This document shows positions 18,242 through 25,351 of a DNA stretch of 64,000 bases, piece after piece. The position numbers were made by a program, and so were the translations under genes. The notes under the pieces are model-generated. The model searched no databases and was not told the DNA's origin. It saw only the letters and a program-made list of their open reading frames with translations. This DNA comes from Streptomyces sp. CBMA152. Lineage in GTDB: Bacteria > Actinomycetota > Actinomycetes > Streptomycetales > Streptomycetaceae. The stretch covers positions 372,001-436,000 of the forward strand of contig NZ_MECJ01000011.1 of the NCBI RefSeq assembly GCF_014596475.1. Direction: 5' to 3'. Every line of letters starts with the position of its first letter. The first letter of the stretch is position 1.

Positions 18242-19185
18242 CCGGACACGACGGAGGGTGTCATGACCTCGGCCCACTCGCGTCGCATCTGGTCGATGAA
18301 CGGCGGGATCTCCCGGTAGAGGTGGTGGTTGGCCGGGTCGGGGTGCGTGAGGTGGTGTCGTACGTAACGGTGGTAGGCGATCACCACGGAGGCGTAGACC
18401 GCCGCGTCGAGCAGCTCGGCGGGGTCGATCTCCGCGTCCGCGGCGGCTTCCGTGTACCCCTCCACGAGTCGCCGGGCACGCTCCGCGTGGAACTCCGCGC
18501 CGACACGGCACAGCCCGACGATGGCCATGCCCAGGTCGATGAGCGGGTCGTCGAACGAGGCCGTCTCCCAATCCAGGATGACCAGTTCACCGTCCTCGCC
18601 GACCACGATGTTGTCCGCGAAGAGGTCACCGTGCACCAGGACGGGCTTCACGTCCCGCGCGGTGATGCGGTCGACGCTGCGCCGCACTGCCGTCAGCCAG
18701 GCCGCGAACTCCCGGTCCGGGAAGGTCTCGCAACGCCGACGGGCATCGGCGGGCAGCCGACGTCCGTACAGCGGCACATCGGGGACGCCGTCGACGGGCA
18801 GCACATGAACGGCGGCCAGCGCCGCGCCTGCCGCAGGAAGCAGATCGATCGGCAGTACGTCGTGACACCGGCCCGACACGAAAGGCTTGACGATTACGGG
18901 ACGGTCCTGGTGACTCGCGACAGACGTACCGTCAGACATGGTCAGTGGGGCGGGAGTTGATACTCCCTCGCCGCTGAGGTGATGCAGCAGACGAACCAGG
19001 GAGTACGCGGATTCGGCGGTGTGGTTGTCGAGGACGGTCAGTACGTGTGGGCCTTCGAAGCAGGACACCAGGTAGCTGGAGTTGGCCATTCCGCCGTTGA
19101 GCGGTGATACCTGATGAACTGTCAACTCATAGCCCTCACACAGACGCTGGACATCGTCGGACTCAAGCGTGGTGTAGCGGGCCAT
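18238..19185 (-). CDS. APH-family phosphotransferase, paralogue of the 17297-18241 kinase
   Basis: A 315-residue enzyme with Brenner motif HGDLFADNIVVGEDGELVIL and the DWETASFDDPLIDLG metal-binding segment, matching its neighbour almost block by block (N-termini MARYTTLES and MATYTTLDD). This supports ATG 19185 over the upstream GTG 19197; AAGGAG lies 11 nt before the ATG. Probably co-transcribed with the sensor-only protein gene 42 bp upstream. The two kinases form the centre of an inverted duplication. Confidence 0.84.
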   Translation of the reverse strand: MARYTTLESDDVQRLCEGYELTVHQVSPLNGGMANSSYLVSCFEGPHVLTVLDNHTAESAYSLVRLLHHLSGEGVSTPAPLTMSDGTSVASHQDRPVIVKPFVSGRCHDVLPIDLLPAAGAALAAVHVLPVDGVPDVPLYGRRLPADARRRCETFPDREFAAWLTAVRRSVDRITARDVKPVLVHGDLFADNIVVGEDGELVILDWETASFDDPLIDLGMAIVGLCRVGAEFHAERARRLVEGYTEAAADAEIDPAELLDAAVYASVVIAYHRYVRHHLTHPDPANHHLYREIPPFIDQMRREWAEVMTPSVVSG

Positions 19186-19227
19186 GGTGAGCGGCACTCC
19201 TTGTGGTGGGTGTGGTCAGGTGGGTGA

Positions 19228-20445
19228 TCAGGGGTGGGCGAGGTGCACCCGGCGTTGCTCGACGACCTCGCGCCAGCGCGCCGCCGTGCCCTGCGCCGAG
19301 TCGATCCAGTCGGACACCGACACGGTCTGCCGGTGCGGCTCCCGCTCGGCGAGCCAGAAATCGATGATTTCCAGCAGATAGGTGAACTGCCCGGAATCCA
19401 CCTGCGCGGCGAGGTTGTCACTAGCGACGCTCATCACCGAGGGGTCGCGCCGCACGGCAGCATGAAAGGCCCGAGTGAATTCGGCGTAAGCGGCGCTGGA
19501 ACTCAGCCCGGCAGAACGGGACTTGGCGACCACCTCGTCACAACGGGCATGGAATTCACCGTCCGCGTCCGCCTTCCCCGCATCCGCGAGAAGTGCGGCC
19601 AGGATCACCTGAATCTCGGCCCAGGTGATGTCCACAGCGGTGAGCAGTTCCCGCGCCGACTCCACCGTACGCGCGGCATACGCGGGACTCCCGAACCCGG
19701 ACGCGAAGGCACGACAGGCTTCCGAGAGCGCGGATTCACCCACCGCTCCCCGGGACCAGGCCAGATCGCGAGCGGTCAGATAGCACTCATCGGCCCGATC
19801 GAAGCACGCCTGCGTCCACCACAGGTCCCCGGCGAGCCGCGACCAGACCGGCGCCGGAGGCAGTGCTTCCAGATCAGCGTGCAGGGCGCGGAACTGCCCG
19901 GCTCTTCGCCGCAGATGGAGCAGGCCCTTCATGGCGGTGTCGGAGATTCGGCGTCCACCGTCTGCCAGCGCCCGAAGTTCGGCCTCCGACTCGGTGAATC
20001 GTCCCAGGTCACGGGCACACTCGGCATGGAAGTAGGACACCAGGTCATACGCCTCGCCGCTCAGCAGATCCGCGTCCAGACACCGTTCGAGGGCTCTCTC
20101 CGTCACCCGGCGATGCATGTGCTGGCGCTCCACCACGGCCACCAACGCCAGGGCAAACGCCTGCCCGGCAGTGGTCAGCGGAACATCGGGGTCCCCGCCC
20201 ACCCCCGGCACACGGGGGCGCAGTGTCCCCTCCCAGACGTGGTCCGCCGTGAATCCGTACGCCGCGTCCACCAGCCATCCCAGCCCGAGCCGGCGTTCAT
20301 GGGCCAGCTCAAGGCCCTGGTTGAGACAGTCGATCAGCGTCTGCCGGTCCTGGGCGCCATACGTTTCGTATACGGACCCCAAACGGCGGAAGGCTCGTTC
20401 TGCCGCCGCGTGCTCACTGGCCGACGTCGGGGGATTCTCATGCAC
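19228..20445 (-). CDS. Sensor-only homologue of the STAND ATPase (no NTPase domain)
   Basis: About 405 residues, aligning with roughly residues 490-880 of the STAND protein at 14611-17292. Shared blocks include ECARDLGRF / ECDRDLGHF, LAGDLWWTQ / VLGDLWWTQ and ITWAEIQVILAALLADAG / IRWAEVQNDIAALIRDAG. No Walker A or B is present. The start is uncertain: GTG 20445 is where homology begins, but its RBS is weak. The upstream DNA is the end of the oxygenase gene, so no NTPase part is hidden there. It may act as a regulator or decoy of the full-length protein, or as a private partner of the adjacent kinase. Confidence 0.72.
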   Translation of the reverse strand: MHENPPTSASEHAAAERAFRRLGSVYETYGAQDRQTLIDCLNQGLELAHERRLGLGWLVDAAYGFTADHVWEGTLRPRVPGVGGDPDVPLTTAGQAFALALVAVVERQHMHRRVTERALERCLDADLLSGEAYDLVSYFHAECARDLGRFTESEAELRALADGGRRISDTAMKGLLHLRRRAGQFRALHADLEALPPAPVWSRLAGDLWWTQACFDRADECYLTARDLAWSRGAVGESALSEACRAFASGFGSPAYAARTVESARELLTAVDITWAEIQVILAALLADAGKADADGEFHARCDEVVAKSRSAGLSSSAAYAEFTRAFHAAVRRDPSVMSVASDNLAAQVDSGQFTYLLEIIDFWLAEREPHRQTVSVSDWIDSAQGTAARWREVVEQRRVHLAHP

Positions 20446-20615
20446 AAGCGCGTTCCGTCCGGGCTGCGGGTGGCAGGAAGGGAGTCCGGGCATGCGGGGG
20501 CCGAGATCTCGGCGAGGGGTGCCCTGGAGAACGCAGAGGCTAGCAGCTCCGCACCAGGGCACCGCCCGTGTTCCGCCGGGCGAGGGCGAGTTGGCGCCAG
20601 AGGGACCCGGGTGGA

Positions 20616-21416
20616 TCAACCGTTGCGCCGAGTGCCGGTGGTCGGCCCGTCCACACTCGTCGAGCGCCGCATACCGACGAGGAGTACGTCACGCCAGCCT
20701 CGCGACGGACCCGCTGTCACGACGGTGTGCCGACGTCGTACGGGCGTGGTGAAGTGCCTCAGCCGACGGTCGTCCACCAAGAGGGAGTCCAGCGGCCGCG
20801 TCAGGCGTACGCGCCCCAATTCCCGCCCCTCGTCGTCGAATACGCTACTCACGCCTCCTTCGACCCCACTGGCCTCGATCAGGTGAATGGCGATGGCGTC
20901 GAGACCGTCCCGGTGCACCCCCTCCGGAGCGGGCCGCCCAAGGCCGCCGGGCCCCGGCGCTATCCGCACCATATGCATGTCCACCTCCCAGAGCCCCTGC
21001 CCCGCCCCGGCAGCGGCCAGATCGAAACGCAGCAGCCGCCGCACCAGAGCGCTACCGCTGATGTGATCCGGCAGCGGCGCAAACGTACGGTCGATACCAC
21101 CCGCGAGGGCGTTGAACTCCGCCTTCTGGTGATACGGGAGATGCGGCACGCGCAGCAATCGACCCCGGAACCGGCCCGCGCGCGCATTTCCCTGCCAGAG
21201 CAGACGGCCGTAGCGCCGATAGCGGCCGGTGTCCGGTGGTGCGTAGGGGTCGGCGGGCAATGCCTCCCAGGTGTCGTGGGAGTCGGTCCGAAATCGCGAG
21301 AAGGCTTTCGCCAGCGCGAACCGGTCACCGTTCACGAACATCCAGCCCTGTCCCGAAAGTCTCCGTGCGACCTCCTCCGTCGCCGATTCGGCCAGTAAGT
21401 GCTCACCACCGGGCAC
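20616..21416 (-). CDS. 2OG-Fe(II) dioxygenase, PF10014-like (amino-acid hydroxylase family)
   Basis: A 266-residue protein. The iron-binding HxD appears in PEGVHRDGLDAIAIHLIE (about residue 170) and the distal His in RRLRHFTTPV (about residue 223). Spacing and flanking sequence fit the family that contains L-isoleucine 4-hydroxylase. Members hydroxylate free amino acids, consuming 2-oxoglutarate and oxygen. GTG start, 29 bp after the ATP-grasp stop; the RBS is a loose GGGGGCGGC. The likely role is making a hydroxy-amino acid for, or after, the neighbouring ligase. Confidence 0.75.
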   Translation of the reverse strand: MPGGEHLLAESATEEVARRLSGQGWMFVNGDRFALAKAFSRFRTDSHDTWEALPADPYAPPDTGRYRRYGRLLWQGNARAGRFRGRLLRVPHLPYHQKAEFNALAGGIDRTFAPLPDHISGSALVRRLLRFDLAAAGAGQGLWEVDMHMVRIAPGPGGLGRPAPEGVHRDGLDAIAIHLIEASGVEGGVSSVFDDEGRELGRVRLTRPLDSLLVDDRRLRHFTTPVRRRHTVVTAGPSRGWRDVLLVGMRRSTSVDGPTTGTRRNG

Positions 21417-21445
21417 GCCGCCCCCAATTTCCCAGTGGCCGGTGG

Positions 21446-22336
21446 CTATGCCCGAGTTCTGCGGCTCTCGGCGGCCACGGCCTCGACGAAACGCTCCAGC
21501 CCTCGCGGGTCCGTATCAAGGAACAGATTCGGCTCGACGAGTTCCAGCTCCATCACCACCGGCTGCCGGTTCTCGCCCAGCGCCAGGTCCACCCGGGCGA
21601 AGAGCAGATCGCCCGGCGGGGGAACCGCCGCCAGTGCCGCCCGCGCGGCGCGAAGCTCCGCGTCCGTGGGCACGTACGGGGTGACACCCGGATGCGCGAC
21701 CCGCTCGTTGTCGATCACCCCGGCCTCGGTCAGCACCGGCCCCTTGCGGATCGCGTGACTGAAGTCGCCCGCGACGAAGACCAGCGCCCGCTCCCCCTCC
21801 TCCACCAGCGGCAGATACGGCTGGACCATCACCGTACGACCCTGCTCCAGGAGCATCCGCGCGTGCCCCAGCGCATCCGCATGGCGGCCGGGCAGATAGC
21901 GCGCGGTGTCACGTGCTCCGGCGGACACCGCCGGTTTGACCACCACACCATCGGCCTGGTCGAAGGCTTCCTCGCCGATCGCCTCGCCCGGGGCGAGAAT
22001 CCGCGTGGGCACTATGGGCACCCCGCGCTCACCGAGCTTCAGCAGATACCGCTTGTCGCTGTTCCAGTGCACCACCGGCGCCGGATTCCACAGCCGGGTG
22101 GCCCGGGCCGCCGTGTCCACCCAGGTCAGATACTCGTCGTGTCGTTCCGCGTAGTCCCAGGTGGAGCGGATGACCGCCAGGTCGAACCGCTCCCAGTTCC
22201 CCTGATCCGCGTCCCATGTCACCGCCTGTGCGTCCATACCGTCGGCGCGGAGGGCGTCCACGATCAGAGGCAGATCGACGTCGTACTCAAGCCCGGCATC
22301 GCTCGTCACCACCGCGACTTTGGTAACGCCGCTCAT
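21446..22336 (-). CDS. ATP-grasp ligase
   Basis: A 296-residue stand-alone ATP-grasp protein. Visible are the pre-ATP-grasp start VAVVTSDAG, lysine motifs HWNSDKRYLLKLGERGVPIVP and GVVVKPAVSAGARDT, and the metal-binding end LLFARVDLAL with VMELELVEPNLF. The overall pattern resembles DcsG (cycloserine pathway) and relatives, which form C-N bonds with acyl-phosphate intermediates. ATG 22336 follows AGGGGGTGGC. First gene of a two-gene unit with the 2OG oxygenase. The product is unknown. Confidence 0.8.
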   Translation of the reverse strand: MSGVTKVAVVTSDAGLEYDVDLPLIVDALRADGMDAQAVTWDADQGNWERFDLAVIRSTWDYAERHDEYLTWVDTAARATRLWNPAPVVHWNSDKRYLLKLGERGVPIVPTRILAPGEAIGEEAFDQADGVVVKPAVSAGARDTARYLPGRHADALGHARMLLEQGRTVMVQPYLPLVEEGERALVFVAGDFSHAIRKGPVLTEAGVIDNERVAHPGVTPYVPTDAELRAARAALAAVPPPGDLLFARVDLALGENRQPVVMELELVEPNLFLDTDPRGLERFVEAVAAESRRTRA

Positions 22337-22382
22337 GCCACCCCCTGGCCACACGTCGGACCCACCGCCGGACCCGCTCTAG

Positions 22383-22398
22383 ATGACACAAGTGTCAT
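22383..22398. promoter_or_regulatory. 16-bp palindrome in divergent intergenic region
   Basis: ATGACAC-AA-GTGTCAT is a perfect inverted repeat 47 bp upstream of the ATP-grasp start. It resembles TetR/GntR-type operators, but no adjacent regulator gene is present. Confidence 0.5.
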
Positions 22399-22480
22399 GG
22401 ACTCATCGGGTTGGGGCAAGAACGGCCCGGCCGCACCGGGAGTGGCTTGTATCAACACTCGGACAAACGGGTGTATCTGT

Positions 22481-22504
22481 GGTGTCGCTACCCACTACGA
22501 CACC
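22481..22504. promoter_or_regulatory. Inverted repeat upstream of chaplin-like gene
   Basis: GGTGTCG and CGACACC arms (7 bp each, 10-nt gap) end 22 bp before the ATG at 22527. Position fits an operator or a leader hairpin. Confidence 0.4.
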
Positions 22505-22526
22505 ACTCCTCCTCTTTCCTGTTTAT

Positions 22527-22919
22527 ATGACAAACCCGAAGAAGTACCTAGTCTGCGCCCTCATCGGCGCCACCCTGTCCGTCGGCTTCGCCGCTCCCGC
22601 CATGGCCGACGGCCACGGCAACCACGGCTACGGCGACGAGCGCAACCACCACAGCTACGGTGACCGGGACCGGGACCACCACAGCTACGGTGACCGGGAC
22701 CGCCGCGACCACCACAGCTACGGCGACCGCAACCGCTACGAGCGCTACGACCGATTCGACCGCTTCAACGAGTCGGGCCGGACGTGCCGCAACGAGGGCG
22801 GCGGCGCCGAAGCCTTCGGACGCGTCTCCGACTCCCCCGGCTTCCTGTCCGGCAACCTCGTCCAGGTCCCGATCGACATCCCCATCAACGTCTGCGGCAA
22901 CGGCATCGGCATTCTCTGA
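22527..22919 (+). CDS. Chaplin-like secreted protein with His/Tyr/Asp-rich repeats
   Basis: A 130-residue exported protein. The signal peptide ends APAMA (about residue 24). It is followed by three copies of HHSYGDRDR-like repeats, also visible in the DNA as near-identical tandem units from about 22648 to 22740, then a Cys, and the segment GFLSGNLVQVPIDIPINVCG. That last part matches the start of a chaplin domain (SGN-VQVPV-PVNVCGN) but stops about a dozen residues early, without the second chaplin Cys. Chaplins coat aerial hyphae as amyloid fibrils. There is no obvious RBS before the ATG. Confidence 0.65.
   Translation: MTNPKKYLVCALIGATLSVGFAAPAMADGHGNHGYGDERNHHSYGDRDRDHHSYGDRDRRDHHSYGDRNRYERYDRFDRFNESGRTCRNEGGGAEAFGRVSDSPGFLSGNLVQVPIDIPINVCGNGIGIL
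22648..22740 (+). repeat. Tandem coding repeat, HHSYGDRDR type
   Basis: Three near-identical units, each containing CACCACAGCTACGG then GACCG, lie head to tail inside the chaplin-like gene. They are in frame and length-variable, as expected for slippage-generated repeats. Confidence 0.75.
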
Positions 22920-22934
22920 CCCACCCCACGACCA

Positions 22935-22978
22935 CCGGCCGGCACCGCCGCGCACACCACGGCGGCGGTGCCGGCCGG
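22935..22978. terminator. Bidirectional terminator hairpin
   Basis: Perfect 16-bp arms (CCGGCCGGCACCGCCG and its complement) with a 12-nt loop lie between the convergent chaplin-like and haloperoxidase-like genes. Confidence 0.85.
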
Positions 22979-22982
22979 GGGG

Positions 22983-24521
22983 CTACTTCGTGCGGCGCGG
23001 ATCGATGTGGCGCTGGACGAACTCGTAGGCGCGCGTGCCGAACTGCGGGCCCAGCCTCGACGACGCCTTGACGGCGGACGGGAAGTGCACCCCGGCCCAC
23101 ACCCTCGACTGACCGCAGGCCGCGGCGTAGTCGGTCCAGGTGTCATACGTCAGCGTGAGGTCCTTCGCCGGTGTGACACCCGGTTCGATGTGCGACGAAC
23201 CGGCCTTGCGCGGCAGGGAGATGCCGATGGTGTCGCTGCCGAGGAAGAGCCGCGCCGCCTGCGCGTACGCATAGCAGGCAGCGGTCGAGCCGGACGGGTA
23301 CTCGGGGTGGTTGGTGACCGGCAGATAGCTCTGCCACTGGTTGCCCGTGATGTCGTCCACGGTCCCCTTGCCGGGGCCGCCCCAGGCGGTCACCGGCGTG
23401 TCGCCGTACAGATACCGGATCGCGCTGAACGGCCGTACCGAGTCGTAGCGCGTCTTCTCGTTCCACACGACGATCGTGGTGTCGAACAACGCGATCTCGA
23501 TGGTCGCGATGAACTGCACGAACCCCTGGACGTCCAGATGCCCGGCCTTGATCGCGGCCGTCCCGGGGACTTCCGCGAGCGCGACGAACTTGTCGCCGAA
23601 CATCTCGGCGGCCATCTTCTGACGATCCGTCAATCCAGCGGAGGAGGCGAGGACTTCGTCGACCTGCTGCTTGTACGCCCGCCGGTTGTGGTAGTTGCTG
23701 TCGACCGGCGGTGGCACATGGAACCGGCCCGGTTCGTCATACGTGAACGGTGTGACCAGACGCATCTGCGGGGTCGCGAACTTCTGCACCTCGAAGGTAC
23801 CGTCGCCCCGGGGAACGAGGGCCGGCTGCCAGCGCGAGGGGTCGCGCAACTCATACGCGGTGTTGACCGGCTCGTATCCGGTGTAGTCCGCGTACGGCGC
23901 CTGCTGACTACCGCCCTCGTCGCCCAGCCGGTTCATACCGTCGTGATACCGGGTCTCCATGACGTGCCGGGCCGCGAGATTGCCGAGGCCGATCGCGGTC
24001 CGGGTGTTCTCCTGGTGGTCGTCGGGGTCCAGGCCGACCGAGGTCATCATCGACCGCCAGGCCGCCGTGGCCTGCGGGATACGGGCGGTGAAGACACGGT
24101 AGGACGCGTAGAGAACCGCGATGTTCCGGTTCCGGGTGGTGCGCTCGGCCGCCGGGCGGCGGCCCAGGTTCGAGTAGATGCCCACCGCTGTGTCGTGGTA
24201 CGGCGCGATGGAGTCGAACCAGGAGATCTCAAGGAGCATGCCGTAGTCGACGATGAGCGTGATGTCGGAGCCGTCCCGCGAGATCGCCGTCCGCTCCTGC
24301 TGCTGGAGCGCCGGGTAGACCACTTCGAACGCGGCGTTGCCGGTGTCGAAGTCGAACGACTGCACCGTGCGCTGTGCGGCGGGGTTGCGCTGTGCGCCGG
24401 GGGTACCACCGGCCGGGTCGGCCGACGCGAGGCCGGCGGACGTCCCGAACAACAGGACCGCGCTACAGGTGGCCGCCAACCGTAGAGATCCCGGCCGCCT
24501 CAGCCGCCTTCGCTTCCTCAT
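22983..24521 (-). CDS. Secreted vanadium-haloperoxidase/PAP2-fold protein with altered active-site motifs
   Basis: A 512-residue protein with a signal peptide (about residues 1-35). The superfamily signature is K-x6-RP, PSGH, SR-x5-H-xxx-D. Here KTRYDSVRPFSAIR keeps the first block, PEYPSGSTAA has Ser where the catalytic His normally stands, and SRVWAGVHFPSA keeps the R and H but has Ala for the final Asp. It may therefore bind an oxyanion without classical haloperoxidase chemistry, or belong to a divergent subfamily. ATG follows AGGGAGA, which lies next to a 12-bp palindrome. Confidence 0.75.
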   Translation of the reverse strand: MRKRRRLRRPGSLRLAATCSAVLLFGTSAGLASADPAGGTPGAQRNPAAQRTVQSFDFDTGNAAFEVVYPALQQQERTAISRDGSDITLIVDYGMLLEISWFDSIAPYHDTAVGIYSNLGRRPAAERTTRNRNIAVLYASYRVFTARIPQATAAWRSMMTSVGLDPDDHQENTRTAIGLGNLAARHVMETRYHDGMNRLGDEGGSQQAPYADYTGYEPVNTAYELRDPSRWQPALVPRGDGTFEVQKFATPQMRLVTPFTYDEPGRFHVPPPVDSNYHNRRAYKQQVDEVLASSAGLTDRQKMAAEMFGDKFVALAEVPGTAAIKAGHLDVQGFVQFIATIEIALFDTTIVVWNEKTRYDSVRPFSAIRYLYGDTPVTAWGGPGKGTVDDITGNQWQSYLPVTNHPEYPSGSTAACYAYAQAARLFLGSDTIGISLPRKAGSSHIEPGVTPAKDLTLTYDTWTDYAAACGQSRVWAGVHFPSAVKASSRLGPQFGTRAYEFVQRHIDPRRTK

Positions 24522-24531
24522 GGGTCAATCT

Positions 24532-24543
24532 CCCTTCGAAGGG
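24532..24543. promoter_or_regulatory. 12-bp palindrome overlapping the Shine-Dalgarno of the haloperoxidase-like gene
   Basis: CCCTTCGAAGGG includes part of the gene's AGGGAGA ribosome binding site, so a small RNA hairpin could mask it. It could equally be a DNA operator. Confidence 0.35.
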
Positions 24544-24734
24544 ATTTGGCCAACGAAGGCACGGTAGAGCCTGCGACCATGCGCGGTGCCTCGGGATTCG
24601 GTCGACTTGACGGTGTACGTCCAACCACGTTCGGCCCGTGAACGCGCCCAGGCCACGCGCCCCTCATCCGCCGCACCCGCACACGAGCGCCCCCTGGGCG
24701 ACACTGAAAGGGGACTCGAACAAGGAGGCCGTCC

Positions 24735-25205
24735 ATGAGCACCCCTGCGCTTCCCTCGATCACCACCGCGCTGCCGACCGAATACCGCGAGCGCCTGATG
24801 GACATCGCCCGCGAGGTGAATCACCCCGCCGGGACGCGGATCTTCAACGAAGGCGGCCACGCCGACCGGTTCTGGATCGTCCGCTCCGGCACCATCACGC
24901 TCGACATGCACATCCCCGGCAGACGCCCGGCCGTGATCGAGCAGCTGGGCTCCGGTGAACTGGTGGGCTGGTCCTGGATGTTCCGCCCCTTCGTGTGGCA
25001 GCTGGGCGCCGAGGCGATGACGCCGGTCCGTACGCACGAGTTCGACGCGGCGACCGTGCGGACGATGATGGACGACGACCCCGCGTTCGCCGCCGCGATC
25101 GGATCGTGGGTGGGCCGCGTACTCGCCCACCGCCTCCACGCGGCCCGCATCCGACTCCTGGATCTGTACGGCCCGTACGGCAGTGGCAGCCAGAACCTGC
25201 TCTGA
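24735..25205 (+). CDS. Cyclic-nucleotide-binding (Crp-like) domain protein without DNA-binding domain
   Basis: A 156-residue protein consisting of one cyclic-nucleotide-binding beta-roll (about residues 20-125; NEGGHADRFWIVRSGTITL and GSGELVGWSWMF correspond to the core strands) and a short C-terminal helix. No helix-turn-helix follows, so it is not a classical Crp/Fnr activator. The usual phosphate-binding Arg of cAMP binders is not evident, so the ligand is uncertain. AAGGAGG precedes the ATG. A hairpin terminator follows. Confidence 0.82.
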   Translation: MSTPALPSITTALPTEYRERLMDIAREVNHPAGTRIFNEGGHADRFWIVRSGTITLDMHIPGRRPAVIEQLGSGELVGWSWMFRPFVWQLGAEAMTPVRTHEFDAATVRTMMDDDPAFAAAIGSWVGRVLAHRLHAARIRLLDLYGPYGSGSQNLL

Positions 25206-25242
25206 CTCGCACGCGAGCAGCTACTCACTGTAACCATAGGTA

Positions 25243-25259
25243 CCCGGTGGCCCACCGGG
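25243..25259 (+). terminator. Terminator hairpin after cyclic-nucleotide-binding gene
   Basis: CCCGGTG and CACCGGG arms (7 bp) with a 3-nt loop lie 38 bp after the stop codon. Confidence 0.5.
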
Positions 25260-25351
25260 CAGAAACCCCCCGGAAGGCCTCCAGTCATCCACCGCCGGAC
25301 CCGGGGGTCTGCCTCCTGGGGTGAGGGCCGGGCCGTCCCTAGCATGAGGAC

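Noticed and set aside
14611..20445. A confirmed anti-phage defence system
   Set aside because: STAND proteins occur in defence, but there is no recognisable effector such as a nuclease, TIR or membrane-pore domain, and no other defence gene nearby; kept as an unknown signalling module.
24735..25205. The cyclic-nucleotide-binding protein as the regulator usually paired with 2-MIB genes
   Set aside because: It lies about 37 kb from the 2-MIB genes; the usual partner is directly upstream of the cyclase, outside this window.
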